From Clostridiaceae bacterium (lineage in GTDB: Bacteria > Bacillota > Clostridia > Clostridiales > Clostridiaceae): DNA of 64,000 nucleotides. The position numbers and the translations under genes are program-made. The DNA is taken from assembly GCA_902363375.1 (NCBI GenBank), contig CABIZX010000004.1:186001-250000 (forward strand). Reading direction: 5' to 3'. This document shows, piece by piece, positions 36,834 to 46,426 of this stretch; positions within the stretch are counted from its first letter, which is position 1; every line of letters starts with the position of its first letter. The notes beneath the pieces were generated by a model, which was given only the letters and a program-made list of their open reading frames with translations, was not told the DNA's origin and ran no database searches.

Positions 36834-36927
36834 TATCTTACTCTCCTTTAATTTCCTATAATAAAATATACGAAATAAACCACACTAAAATTATATCCAA
36901 ATTAATTTATTTTTAGGAGGAATTTTT

Positions 36928-37083
36928 ATGGCAAAAGATAGTCAACCTGATAACAAACAAGCTAGAATGGAGAAATGCAATTACCAGACACCAATTACTA
37001 GTGAAACTGGGAAAAATCATAATAGGACTGCTAAAAAACACTCCATTAAGAGAGAAGGATTCCAAAGTCCACATATAAACTAA
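36928..37083 (+). CDS. Small hydrophilic basic protein, 51 residues, unknown
   Basis: ATG at 36928 follows TAGGAGGAATTTTT, a strong ribosome binding site, and runs 51 codons to TAA. The protein is highly polar (MAKDSQPDNKQARMEKCNYQ at the start) and ends KREGFQSPHIN, without hydrophobic core or cysteine pair. Size and composition recall small spore or stress proteins of clostridia, but I cannot assign it to a family. It is transcribed opposite to both neighbours and is followed by palindromic repeat C, which may end its transcript. Confidence 0.7.
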   Translation: MAKDSQPDNKQARMEKCNYQTPITSETGKNHNRTAKKHSIKREGFQSPHIN

Positions 37084-37101
37084 CCTTATATCTTAAATTT
37101 T

Positions 37102-37215
37102 AGGGGTTTTCGAAAAATAAACTAATCTAAATAAGTATTAAATATACACTTATATTAATAAAATTCATATTTAATATCTTATACAGGACTAGCAATTTAT
37201 TTTGAGATAGCCCTT
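37102..37215. repeat. Dispersed palindromic repeat, copy C
   Basis: The left arm (AGGGGTTTTCGAAAAATAAA then CTAATCT) pairs with the right arm (AATTTATTTTGAGATAGCCC) over an AT-rich centre with secondary pairing (ATTAAATAT facing ATATTTAAT). It lies between two convergent genes and can terminate both. Confidence 0.7.
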
Positions 37216-37216
37216 T

Positions 37217-37936
37217 TTAATATTTCCATCTAAAGTGTCCTACTACTTCACCCTCATTAAAAATAAATGGACACTCTGAAGCTCGTGGTGGAGTATTGTG
37301 AATTATGTATGGAACTCCTCTACTATCTCGTTTATCTGAAATTATAACTACATGTTCATAAGGCTCTAGACTAATTATTATATCTCCTGGCTGCCACTGT
37401 TTTAAGATATTTTCATCTTTCCAGTTAATCTCTGTAGTTAGAGATTCTGCATATCGATGAAAAAATACTAATTGATTAGGGACCCTTCTAAAATCAATAT
37501 TAGGATCTGGTTTTCCATTAACATTAGGATACATATCTACATTATTCCTTATATCTTTATCCATTAAATCTTTAAGATTTATATCAATATTTTCAAAAGC
37601 TCTCCATATTACATCAGTGCATACTCCTTCTTTTTTAGGTGGATAACCGCCGTCATAGTAAGTACTCTTATATTTAGTTTTATTTTTTACTTCTTTTCTT
37701 GCTCCCTTAACTAAATCTATAGCATCAGAGATATTATTATTTGTATCTATTTTACTATATTCGCTGCCTTCAATATTATCTGAGTCTATTCCTAATACTT
37801 TTTCTATACTCCAAAAGCTAGCTTCAATTCTACCTATAATAAATCTTCTAAATGGGTCTATATTAACTATACATATTAGAAATATCAATATAAAAATACA
37901 TATCCACTGGCATATTCTTTTAGAAATAACTTTCAT
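37217..37936 (-). CDS. DUF1287 protein, membrane anchored
   Basis: A 239-residue protein with one N-terminal membrane segment (about 10-28) and an extracytoplasmic domain. Conserved DUF1287 features are the YYDGGYPPKKEGVCTDVIWRAF block (about 100) with a Cys that could be a nucleophile, and the C-terminal WQPGDIIISLEPYEHVVIISD with a His, the layout of an NlpC/P60-like fold. Activity is not established for this family; a wall or lipid substrate is plausible. ATG with AGGAGGGGTT upstream. Single gene. Confidence 0.88.
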   Translation of the reverse strand: MKVISKRICQWICIFILIFLICIVNIDPFRRFIIGRIEASFWSIEKVLGIDSDNIEGSEYSKIDTNNNISDAIDLVKGARKEVKNKTKYKSTYYDGGYPPKKEGVCTDVIWRAFENIDINLKDLMDKDIRNNVDMYPNVNGKPDPNIDFRRVPNQLVFFHRYAESLTTEINWKDENILKQWQPGDIIISLEPYEHVVIISDKRDSRGVPYIIHNTPPRASECPFIFNEGEVVGHFRWKY

Positions 37937-38176
37937 AACCCCTCCTAAATTATAAATATCTTAATTTTTAGCTTTAGTTATGCCTTATATCTAATTAATA
38001 GATTCATATGTAATATTTTATATATACTTATATTACCCTTCTTTTATTTATTTTTATAAATAAATTAACAATTAATTTTATTTAGCCATTTACATGAATT
38101 ACCCATTATCATTTTACAAGTATTAACAACCTTCTTAAACTGTAGTATTATATTTATATACGGAGGTGTGTTAATT

Positions 38177-38881
38177 ATGATTTATTTTGCTCATAGAGGT
38201 GCTAGCGAAAATTATCCTGAGAATACTTTGCTTGCCTTTGATAAAGCTATTATGGCAGGTGCAAAGGCTATAGAACTAGATGTTCATAAAACAAAGGATA
38301 ACAAGCTAGTGGTTATCCATGATGAAGATGTAAAAAGAACTTATCAAGGACGGGGTCTTATAAAAGACTTAACCCTTGCTGAATTAAACTCTTTGAAATC
38401 TAGGGATAGTGAGTATGAAAATAGTAAATTATGCAAAATTCCAACTTTATGTCAAGTTTTAGAACTACTTAAACCAAGTAAAGCATTTATAAATATAGAA
38501 TTAAAAACTGATGTTGTTCATTATCAAGATATAGAAAAAGATGTAATAGATTTAATAGGAAAATATGATATTAAGGATAATACCTTACTTTCTAGTTTTA
38601 ATCATAAATCTCTTGAAATTTGTAAATCTATAGATGAGAATATAAAATTAGGAGTTCTATTTCATAAAAAAATAGACAATATAGTTGCTTATGCTAAAAA
38701 TTTAGGTGCTTACTCCTTAAACCCTAATTTTCATTTAGTAGATGAGGCCTTAATAAATCTTGCCCATAATAATAATTTAAAGGTGTTTACTTATACTGTA
38801 AATAAGCCTTTTATTGCTTCACACCTTGATAAAATTGGTTGTGATGGTATTTTTACAGACAATATAGAGAAATTTATTTAA
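38177..38881 (+). CDS. Glycerophosphodiester phosphodiesterase
   Basis: A 234-residue GDPD-family TIM barrel. FAHRGASENYPENTLLAF holds the catalytic His-Arg and the PENT motif, AIELDVHKTKD the Glu/Asp metal ligands, VIHDEDVKRT the second His. The gene lacks a signal peptide, so it is cytoplasmic, cleaving glycerophosphodiesters to glycerol-3-phosphate and an alcohol. ATG at 38177 lies ten bases after GGAGG; a GTG nine bases earlier is too close to the ribosome binding site. Confidence 0.94.
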   Translation: MIYFAHRGASENYPENTLLAFDKAIMAGAKAIELDVHKTKDNKLVVIHDEDVKRTYQGRGLIKDLTLAELNSLKSRDSEYENSKLCKIPTLCQVLELLKPSKAFINIELKTDVVHYQDIEKDVIDLIGKYDIKDNTLLSSFNHKSLEICKSIDENIKLGVLFHKKIDNIVAYAKNLGAYSLNPNFHLVDEALINLAHNNNLKVFTYTVNKPFIASHLDKIGCDGIFTDNIEKFI

Positions 38882-38892
38882 TATATATAATT

Positions 38893-38947
38893 AAAAGAAC
38901 TTCTATTCAGTGAACTAGTGCAAATTCATCAGTGTAGAAGTTCTTTT
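38893..38947 (+). terminator. Terminator of the glycerophosphodiesterase gene
   Basis: AAAAGAACTTCT (38893-38904) pairs perfectly with AGAAGTTCTTTT (38936-38947), followed by ATTATA. The remaining 280 bases up to the next gene are AT-rich with nothing I can identify. Confidence 0.85.
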
Positions 38948-39230
38948 ATTATACTTAATTTCTCTTTTAAGAGGATATTAAGTTGCCAGCGTTTAAATTT
39001 GATTATATTTCCTTATCTCTTCTATTTTATATTATTACCATTAAATTAAATAATATAATACTTATTAATTAATAGTATTATAGGATTAATCTTATATAGG
39101 TATAGTTTTTTAATCATTATAATAACATATCAATGTTTTAAATTTTCGAAATATTTGTAGAACTATTTTTGCTTATAATGATATAATTATTTAGGAACCA
39201 AAAATATTTATAAAAAAGGTTGTGGTATCA

Positions 39231-39764
39231 TTGAAAACAAAACAAATAGTTTATAGTGGGCTTTTAATTGCTTGCAGTGTTTTACTTCCTCAACTATTTC
39301 ATTTAGTAGGAGGACCTGGCCTTGGCACTACACTACTACCTATGCATATTCCTGTGCTAATTGCTGGTTTTATTCTTGGCCCTATTTCAGGTCTAATGAT
39401 TGGAGTTGTAAGTCCTATATGTAGCTTTTTATATACGGGAGGAACCATGCCTGCAATACCTATGCTATATCTTATGATAGTTGAGCTTGGTACTTATGGT
39501 TTATTTACAGGACTTATATTTAAGAAATTTAAGATTAATGTATATGTATCTCTTATAATTTCTATGATTGCAGGTCGAGTAACTAGAGGTCTAATTTTTG
39601 TTGTTGCTACAAAGTTTTTAGGAATTATACTTCCACCTGCTATGGGTATCTCTATAGCCATAACTCAAGGTATACCTGGAATAATACTTCAATTATTAAT
39701 TATTCCACCAATAATATATCTATTATGTAAGCTACCTTATACTAAAAACTTGATGACTGAATAA
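39231..39764 (+). CDS. ECF transporter S component
   Basis: A 177-residue membrane protein with five to six helices. The N-terminal GLLIACSVLLPQLFHLVGGPG and the LPMHIPVLIAGFILGPISGLMIGVVSP stretch are typical of substrate-binding S components of energy-coupling factor transporters that share a general EcfAAT module. The vitamin or other substrate is not clear. A TTG at 39231 is preferred, 11 bases after AAAGG and at the usual family start; a GTG at 39222 is too close to the site. It heads an operon with a DUF1893 gene and an aldo/keto reductase, so the substrate may be a cofactor or reducible compound. Confidence 0.83.
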   Translation: MKTKQIVYSGLLIACSVLLPQLFHLVGGPGLGTTLLPMHIPVLIAGFILGPISGLMIGVVSPICSFLYTGGTMPAIPMLYLMIVELGTYGLFTGLIFKKFKINVYVSLIISMIAGRVTRGLIFVVATKFLGIILPPAMGISIAITQGIPGIILQLLIIPPIIYLLCKLPYTKNLMTE

Positions 39765-39782
39765 AATTAAAGGAGTAATAAA

Positions 39783-40217
39783 ATGAATGATAGTATAAAA
39801 ACTTTGCTTGAAGAGTATAAATATAGCTGTATCCTTATAGCTAATGAAGAAATCATAATGACTTCCTTTGATAAAGGAATTAATCCTCTATATAAATATA
39901 TTAAAAGAAATGGCATATCTTCTAATCCTTTAATCATGGGTGATAAAATTGTAGGAAAAGCTGTTGCACTTTTAGCTGTTCATGTGGGGGTTAAATATAT
40001 TTACACAAGAGTAATTAGTAAGGGTGCCATAGAAATATTAAATTATCATAATATTAAATTTGACTATGAAGAAATTGTTCCTTTTATAAATAATCGTAAA
40101 AAAGATGGACAATGTCCCATGGAAGCCTCTTTAGACAATATAATAGATCCTTTAGAAGGATTCAACACAATTGATACATTTATTAAAAATAGAGATTTAA
40201 AGGAGTGTATAAAATGA
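39783..40217 (+). CDS. DUF1893 domain protein
   Basis: A 144-residue soluble protein. The DUF1893 fold (cytidine-deaminase-like, with a C at SCILI and the DKIVGKAVALLAVHVGVKYIYT block, about 55-80) is seen, followed by a C-terminal QCPMEAS and a tail. The family's function is unknown; cytidine deaminase folds bind nucleobase-like ligands. ATG with AAAGGAG upstream. It is 18 bases after the ECF S component and its stop overlaps the next start, so the three genes are translationally coupled. Confidence 0.88.
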   Translation: MNDSIKTLLEEYKYSCILIANEEIIMTSFDKGINPLYKYIKRNGISSNPLIMGDKIVGKAVALLAVHVGVKYIYTRVISKGAIEILNYHNIKFDYEEIVPFINNRKKDGQCPMEASLDNIIDPLEGFNTIDTFIKNRDLKECIK

Positions 40218-41326
40218 TTTATAAACCCTATGGTAAAACTGGTAAAATGGTATCTGCCCTTGGATTTGGTGGCATGCGATTTAAAGATGATTGCTCCATT
40301 GAAGATGGTGCTGAAATAGTTAGATATGCAAATAGCCTTGGTATAAATTACTTTGATACTGCACCTAACTATTGCAAAGATAGAAGTGAGGATATCTTTG
40401 GAGAAGCTTTTAAAAATATGCCTGGTGAGTTCTATGTATCTACGAAAAGTAGCCTTGGCAGTGAACCAGATGCAGACTCCGTAAGACGCAGAATAGAAAA
40501 TTCTCTTAAAAGACTAGGCGTAGATAAAATTAACTTTCATCATATGTGGTGTATTATGAATCTAGATCACTATAGAAAAGTTATGGCAAAGGATGGACCT
40601 TACTGGGGAGCTCTTAAAGCTAAAGAAGAAGGACTAATTGATCATTTAGTATTTTCTACTCATGCCTCTGGTGAAGAAATAAGAATTATGGTAGAAGAAG
40701 GCTACTTTGAAGGCGTAACTCTAGGATATAATATTCTAAACTTTCCTTATCGTCAAGAAGGTATTCAAGCTGCCTATGAGCATGGCTTAGGAGTTGCAAC
40801 TATGAATCCTTTAGGCGGCGGTTTAATTCCTGAAAACCAAGATTACTTCTCTTTTTTAAAAGAAAATGAAGATGAAAGTGTTGTACAGGCAGCACTACGC
40901 TTCAATGCTTCTCATGAAGGTATTTCTGTAACTCTTTCTGGTATGGGGAGTAAAGAAGAAGTTAAACATAATGTAGATGCCATAAGAAATCTTACTATTC
41001 TTAAAAATTCTCAGATAGAAGCCTTAAAGTCTTCTCTGAAACAAGATATGAATCAACTCTGTACTACCTGCCAATATTGCAAACATTGTCCTAAGGGTAT
41101 AAATATTCCTAAATACATGGATCTATATAATCACTATGTACTAAAAGGCATTACAGGTGTAAAAGAAGTATATGAAACTTTATCTAAATATGGTGATATT
41201 GACTTTAAAAAGGATATGTCTCCTAATGACTGTATTGGCTGTAAGAAATGTGAAGCTCTTTGTACCCAAAAGCTAAATATAGTCGATAGGCTAAATTGGA
41301 TTCAACAAAATGTAATTAATAAATAA
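40214..41326 (+). CDS. Aldo/keto reductase with C-terminal 4Fe-4S ferredoxin-like domain
   Basis: A 370-residue fusion. The N-terminal (about 1-270) AKR barrel has YFDTAPNYCKDRSEDIFGEAF with the catalytic Asp/Tyr and KSSLG with the Lys. The C-terminal domain has CTTCQYCKHCPKGINIP and CIGCKKCEALCTQKL, two 4Fe-4S-type motifs. It is a common clostridial architecture that may move electrons between NADPH and clusters. ATG at 40214 has AAAGGAGTG upstream and overlaps the DUF1893 stop (ATGA). Substrate unknown. Confidence 0.93.
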   Translation: MIYKPYGKTGKMVSALGFGGMRFKDDCSIEDGAEIVRYANSLGINYFDTAPNYCKDRSEDIFGEAFKNMPGEFYVSTKSSLGSEPDADSVRRRIENSLKRLGVDKINFHHMWCIMNLDHYRKVMAKDGPYWGALKAKEEGLIDHLVFSTHASGEEIRIMVEEGYFEGVTLGYNILNFPYRQEGIQAAYEHGLGVATMNPLGGGLIPENQDYFSFLKENEDESVVQAALRFNASHEGISVTLSGMGSKEEVKHNVDAIRNLTILKNSQIEALKSSLKQDMNQLCTTCQYCKHCPKGINIPKYMDLYNHYVLKGITGVKEVYETLSKYGDIDFKKDMSPNDCIGCKKCEALCTQKLNIVDRLNWIQQNVINK

Positions 41327-41365
41327 TATTTATATCTTTATAATTGCATAGTTAGTTATGAATAA

Positions 41366-41413
41366 AAAAGATATGAATTTATTAAACTCTAATTTAATAA
41401 ATTCATATCTTTT
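41366..41413. terminator. Strong bidirectional terminator
   Basis: A perfect 20-bp stem, 41366-41385 with 41394-41413, with an 8-base loop between the convergent reductase and diguanylate cyclase genes. Confidence 0.92.
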
Positions 41414-41451
41414 CTCTCTTATGTATTAAAATACTGTTTATATTTTATTTA

Positions 41452-42363
41452 TTATGTTTTACTGTTTTCTATTTCATTTCTATTAACTACTGTAGTGTTT
41501 CTACCCTTTTCTTTAGCTTTATATAGACTTTTATCTGCTCTATGTATTATTTCTTCCGTATTTACATTTGATCCTTTAAAACCATATACTCCAAAACTAC
41601 AGGTTATACTAAATTTGTTATCATTATACTCAAAGGTTGTTTCTTCTAACTTTCGTCTAATTCTTTCAGCAATAATCTCTGCCTTATCTTCATCTGTATC
41701 ATTTAGGACTATTAAGAATTCCTCTCCACCGTAACGTCCAATCCAATCACTACTATTATTTCTAATGTAATCTGATGCTATTTTAGTAAAGTCCTTCAAT
41801 ACATTGTCTCCAATTATATGACCATAGGTATCATTAATTTCCTTAAAATGATCTATATCTGCCATTATAACGGACATAGGCTTGTGCTCTCTTATACATT
41901 TTTCAATATCAATCTCTAATCTTTCTCTTATATATCTGCGATTATATACCCCTGTCAAATCATCTATTAATGTAGTTTCCTTTATATCTTTAAGGAACTT
42001 CTCTATAGACTCTTCATATTCCTTATTTCTATTTATTATAGAGCTACCTTGTGATATATCCTTTAAAATCTCAACTACATAAGTTTTTTCCTTGATTTTA
42101 ACCGGTGATGCTATAACCAAAAAAATCCTATTGCTATTATACTCAATCTTTACTACAGTTTCATTACTTTCATAGGCTTTTTTTGAGATACAATTTTCAC
42201 ACATCTTATTTCTATTCCACAATTCATAACAGAATCCTTCAGCCTTTATACTCTCACCACTAGTCGACAGTACTCTGTTTTTCATAGGGTCAATTATTCT
42301 TATAATATCGTACATATTTTTAAAAACTGAAAGTCTATCCTTAATATTATCTATTATATCCAT
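41452..42363 (-). CDS. Diguanylate cyclase with N-terminal PAS-like Cys-containing sensor domain
   Basis: A 303-residue cytoplasmic protein. The N-terminal about 110 residues are PAS-like and carry clustered cysteines (CYELWNRNKMCENC, about 45-58) that could hold a metal or redox group. A short coiled linker leads to a GGDEF domain (about 135-300) with an intact GRYGGEEF active site and DIDHFKEINDTYGH. The inhibitory I-site RxxD is replaced by NSSD, so product inhibition is probably weak. It makes cyclic di-GMP. ATG with AAAGGAGG upstream. Confidence 0.93.
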   Translation of the reverse strand: MDIIDNIKDRLSVFKNMYDIIRIIDPMKNRVLSTSGESIKAEGFCYELWNRNKMCENCISKKAYESNETVVKIEYNSNRIFLVIASPVKIKEKTYVVEILKDISQGSSIINRNKEYEESIEKFLKDIKETTLIDDLTGVYNRRYIRERLEIDIEKCIREHKPMSVIMADIDHFKEINDTYGHIIGDNVLKDFTKIASDYIRNNSSDWIGRYGGEEFLIVLNDTDEDKAEIIAERIRRKLEETTFEYNDNKFSITCSFGVYGFKGSNVNTEEIIHRADKSLYKAKEKGRNTTVVNRNEIENSKT

Positions 42364-42506
42364 AATTTAAAAACCTCCTTTCAAAAATATAGCTTTATCC
42401 TTTTTTGTTGTATATCTTTATAGTTTAATGAAGTACTTAATTATAATATTCTCTCTACAGTATCTTGATTATACGTTAAACAAACGTAATGAAAAATATA
42501 CTTTTC

Positions 42507-43904
42507 CTACTCTTCTATTGGAAATACATCTATATATTTGTCTGACGTATCTTCAGTTAAACTTTCTACACTCATAAGTTTTTTATTAATCTGTTTAGTT
42601 CTTGTGCCCACAAGTTTATCTAAATCTGTACTTGCTTGATTTAGCTTTTTCTGTGTGGCTTTAAGTACTTCTTCAAACTTTCCAAATTCTGTTTTAACTG
42701 CTCCAAGCACGTTCCAAACTTCACTTGACCTTTTTTCAATAGCAAGAGTTCTAAAGCCCATCTGCAAACTATTAAGAAGTGCTGCTAAAGTTGTTGGTCC
42801 TGTTACGTTAATCTTATATTCCCTTTGAAGAATTTCTACTAAATTAGTTCTCTTAACTACTTCTGCATAGAGTCCCTCTATGGGCAAAAACATAATTGCA
42901 AAATCTGTAGTATATGGTGGATCTATATATTTATCCCTAATATCCTTAGCTGACTTCTTTATAGCTCCCTCTAACTTTTTATAATTTTCTTCAATCAAAC
43001 TTTGATCTCCTACATCATAAGCATCTACCAAGTTATGATATACATCTAGTGGAAACTTTGAATCTACAGGCAGATATACTACATCAGAAGCTTTGTCCTT
43101 TCCTGGAAGTCTTATTGCAAACTCTACATTATCCCTTGATCCTTTTTTAGTTGCCACATTTATATCGTATTGATCCTTAGTAAGAATTTGATCAAGAATT
43201 CTTTCCAATTGAATTTCTCCTAGTGTACCTCTAGTTTTAACATTAGAAAGAACTTTCTTTAGATCTCCTACACCCATAGCTAAGCTTTGCATTTCCCCTA
43301 ATCCTTTATGTACAACTTCTAGTCTTTCACTTACCAACTTAAAGGATTCTCCTAATCTCTTTTCTAACGTACTTTGTAACTTTTCATCCACAGTCTCTCT
43401 CATTTTTTCTAACTTATCCTCAGTGGATTTAAGTAATTCTCCTTGTTTTTGAGATAATTCACTAAATTTCTCTTTCTGTAGATTATTAAACTCATTTACA
43501 CTTTTAGAAAATTGGTTTTCAAAGGATTTAAGAGATTTTTCTATAGTATTAGAGTAAATATCCAGTTGATTCTTTTGCAAATTAGCTATTTCACTCATTC
43601 TAGCTAGAATAGACTCACTTAGTCTCTGTATTTGAAGATTTAGCTCAATTCTAGCCTCCTTTTCTCCTTTTCTAGTCTCTTCCCTATTTCTAGAGATTTC
43701 ATCTCTAAAAGCTCTTTCTAATTTATCAATTTCTTTATCTATATCTATTATTTTTTGTTCTATATGAACAACAGCATTTCCCACTTCCGCTGAACTTCCT
43801 CTTTTAGCTCTACTTCTAGAATTGTTTAAGGTTAAAGTCAAATATATATTTACAATTAGTAATACAATTAGTAATACAATTATAATTCCTAATAGAATTT
43901 CCAT
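42507..43904 (-). CDS. rmuC: DNA recombination protein RmuC
   Basis: A 465-residue protein: an N-terminal membrane helix (about 2-25), a long coiled coil (about 40-200), then the RmuC domain with GTLGEIQLERILDQ, VDSKFPLDVYHNLV and DFAIMFLPIEGLYAEV. RmuC proteins are nuclease-related and limit sequence inversions. ATG at 43904 is preferred because the helix begins there; the AGGAG site is 14 bases away, a little far. A TTG 39 bases earlier is possible but adds an acidic stretch before the helix. Confidence 0.92.
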   Translation of the reverse strand: MEILLGIIIVLLIVLLIVNIYLTLTLNNSRSRAKRGSSAEVGNAVVHIEQKIIDIDKEIDKLERAFRDEISRNREETRKGEKEARIELNLQIQRLSESILARMSEIANLQKNQLDIYSNTIEKSLKSFENQFSKSVNEFNNLQKEKFSELSQKQGELLKSTEDKLEKMRETVDEKLQSTLEKRLGESFKLVSERLEVVHKGLGEMQSLAMGVGDLKKVLSNVKTRGTLGEIQLERILDQILTKDQYDINVATKKGSRDNVEFAIRLPGKDKASDVVYLPVDSKFPLDVYHNLVDAYDVGDQSLIEENYKKLEGAIKKSAKDIRDKYIDPPYTTDFAIMFLPIEGLYAEVVKRTNLVEILQREYKINVTGPTTLAALLNSLQMGFRTLAIEKRSSEVWNVLGAVKTEFGKFEEVLKATQKKLNQASTDLDKLVGTRTKQINKKLMSVESLTEDTSDKYIDVFPIEE

Positions 43905-44179
43905 AAACTTATTCTCAACTCCTAATTTAAACTCAATATTCAAATCTATCTACAAGGTGCATCCATAAAACTATTATTCAAAGCACCTATAATTTACATG
44001 CTATTTATTTAATTCTTTTTTTTAATTAATCTAATAAATGTGAAAATATGCTCTATTAAAGCATTATATCACTTCTCAAGATAAAATTACAAATCCAATA
44101 AATACAAGCTTATGTACTTTTACTTTATATTGACCAAAGCCAATGCTTGCAAATATTCACTAGCATTGACTCCAAATTT

Positions 44180-45472
44180 TTAAGTATTTCTCATAAGTAC
44201 AATTTTGAATTCAGTCCCGATTCCAACCTTACTTCTAACTTCAATGTATCCACCTTGTGCTTCAATAATGGATTTGCTGAGTGATAACCCTATACCAACT
44301 GAGTCAGATTTTCCTCCTTTATAGAATCTCTTAAAAATATTAGGAAGATCTTTTTCATTAATCCCTTCTCCATTGTCTCTTATTATTATTTTTGTATTTA
44401 TCGGATTCTCTTCAAGTTGTATATAAACTTCTCCACCTAGACTATGCTCTATACTATTTTTAACTATATTAATTAAAGCTTCCCCTAACCATTGCTCATC
44501 ATAATTAAATATGAATTTATTGTTATACTTTTTATTATCTTTATCTATTAAACTTTTATCAATATCTACATCTTCTACCCCTATACTATTTTCAAAGGAT
44601 ATATTCACCTTATTTTCAGCTGCCATCACTGCAACATTATCCATAACTTCATAAATAGTATTAACTAAGCTATTTTCCTTTATATTAAAATTAATAGTCC
44701 TTGCATCTACTTTGGCTAATTTTAATATACTTCTTATAAGCCAGTCCATACGATTTAATTGTGATTTACTACTTTCTAAAAACTTTTTTCTATTTTCTTC
44801 ATTAATTTCCCTATTACTTAAAATATCATTGTAAACAATAAGGGCCGATAATGGGGTTTTTAATTGATGAGATATATCTGATAATATATTTACTAGAAAC
44901 TCTTTTTCTTTTTTTAAATCTATCATTTGGCTTTGTAAGATCTGTCTCATATTCTTAAACCCATAGGAAAGCTTTGCGAAATCTCCTTCTTTTTCTTCAT
45001 AAATATTTATATCATAATTTTCTTCTACTATTTCTTTAGATGCTTTAGTTAAATTTCTTATACGTTTATATATATAATTATATTGGATATAATTTAAAAG
45101 AATTAATATAACTGCAAAAATAGCCCCAATAGATATTAATATAAATCTACTATTTTTAAAAGCTTCATTTATTCCCTCTAAGTACCTTATATCTAGGGTA
45201 TTACTGTATCCGTAGTTTTTTAAAATTCTTTCTCCTATTTCTACCTCTTCCTTAGTCGGTATTTTAAAGGCTAGTTCCATTAAATCTATTTCCATTTCAG
45301 GGTATTTTTCTATGATAGTTGCCACCATAGCAGCTCTTCCACCTATATATTGATTTTTTATATTTTTAAAACTAAATGTTACACCTATATTGATCATAAT
45401 TATAAATAATATAAATATTATAATTAGAGTTATGGAACTCTTTTTTAGTTCCGGATTTATAAAATTCTTCAC
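44180..45472 (-). CDS. Sensor histidine kinase
   Basis: A 430-residue membrane kinase with two helices (about 14-33 and 110-130), a short extracytoplasmic loop, a HAMP-like linker, the H-box SDISHQLKTPLSALIVYND (about 190-210), N-box ALINIVKNSIEHS and G-boxes (DNGEGI, GIGLSLS). A GTG start at 45472 has GGAGAAAAGG upstream, nine bases after the response regulator stop. With the regulator and the adjacent FtsX-type ABC transporter it forms a likely cell-envelope or antimicrobial-peptide sensing module. Confidence 0.93.
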   Translation of the reverse strand: MKNFINPELKKSSITLIIIFILFIIMINIGVTFSFKNIKNQYIGGRAAMVATIIEKYPEMEIDLMELAFKIPTKEEVEIGERILKNYGYSNTLDIRYLEGINEAFKNSRFILISIGAIFAVILILLNYIQYNYIYKRIRNLTKASKEIVEENYDINIYEEKEGDFAKLSYGFKNMRQILQSQMIDLKKEKEFLVNILSDISHQLKTPLSALIVYNDILSNREINEENRKKFLESSKSQLNRMDWLIRSILKLAKVDARTINFNIKENSLVNTIYEVMDNVAVMAAENKVNISFENSIGVEDVDIDKSLIDKDNKKYNNKFIFNYDEQWLGEALINIVKNSIEHSLGGEVYIQLEENPINTKIIIRDNGEGINEKDLPNIFKRFYKGGKSDSVGIGLSLSKSIIEAQGGYIEVRSKVGIGTEFKIVLMRNT

Positions 45473-45481
45473 CCTTTTCTC

Positions 45482-46180
45482 CTACTTTCCATTAACAACT
45501 TCCCTTACCCATATATACCCTAATCCTCTTTTAGTAGTTATATATTCAGGTTTACTCGGATTATCCTCTATCTTTTCTCTAAGCCTTTTAATATAAACAG
45601 AAAGTGTATTCTCTTCTACATAAGCCCCTTCATCTCCAAATAACTCATTCAACATCTCTTCTTTACTAAGTAAGGTACCCGGATTATGTAAAAATGCTAA
45701 AAGAAGCTTATATTCTTTTGCTGTCAACGCCAGTTTTTCATCATTTTTACATACTTCTGCATTACCAGTATTAATAGCTATATCTCCAGATCTTAAAAAA
45801 TTTGAATTATTCTCTCCTCTTCCAACCCTCCTTAAAACAACTCTGATTCTTGACAATAACTCCTTAACTCTAAAAGGTTTTGTTATATAATCATCTCCAC
45901 CCATGTCTAACCCTAAAATTACATTAACCTCTTCGTCTAAAGCAGTTAAAAATATTATAGGAGTATCCTTTTGGCTTTTTACATATTTACAAAAATCATA
46001 TCCACTACCATCGGGTAAATTTATATCTAAAAGTATTAAATCAAACTCCTCTTTATTAAATTCTTCTTTTCCATGCTCTATAGAACCTACTCCGGAAACC
46101 TGATATCCTTCTTCCCTTAATGTATACTCTACTCCTAATGCTAATGCTTCATCATCTTCTACTAATAAAATCCTATTCAT
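45482..46180 (-). CDS. OmpR-family response regulator
   Basis: A 232-residue regulator: receiver domain with phosphoacceptor Asp in LILLDINLPDGSGYDF (about 52), Thr in FLTA and Lys in YITKPF, then a winged-helix effector with IEDNPSKPEYITTKRGLGYIW. It is paired with the kinase directly downstream. Its most obvious target is the ABC transporter promoter at about 49800, which carries a two-turn direct repeat. ATG with a weak GGGGGTTAAG site. Confidence 0.95.
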   Translation of the reverse strand: MNRILLVEDDEALALGVEYTLREEGYQVSGVGSIEHGKEEFNKEEFDLILLDINLPDGSGYDFCKYVKSQKDTPIIFLTALDEEVNVILGLDMGGDDYITKPFRVKELLSRIRVVLRRVGRGENNSNFLRSGDIAINTGNAEVCKNDEKLALTAKEYKLLLAFLHNPGTLLSKEEMLNELFGDEGAYVEENTLSVYIKRLREKIEDNPSKPEYITTKRGLGYIWVREVVNGK

Positions 46181-46320
46181 CTTAACCCCCTGTATAAAGA
46201 TTTTTAAATTACTTATTTTTTATCTTCCTATCATTATGCTATTAAGCTTATGTATTTAATAATATTATCACTATAATCATATAATACTATTATACTTTTA
46301 GAAAGTTTATCCAATACCTA

Positions 46321-46358
46321 TAATAAAGGTTCAAGGAATTCTCCTTGAACCTTTATTA
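46321..46358. terminator. Terminator of the FtsX-type ABC transporter operon
   Basis: A perfect 16-bp stem TAATAAAGGTTCAAGG (46321-46336) with 46343-46358 and a 6-base loop, beyond the permease stop and before the response regulator gene, so the two units are transcribed apart. Confidence 0.9.
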
Positions 46359-46426
46359 CATCCATTTTCTATTTCATTCTAATAATATTTTCAATTTCTA
46401 TCAAGATACTATTAAATCTAAAATAA

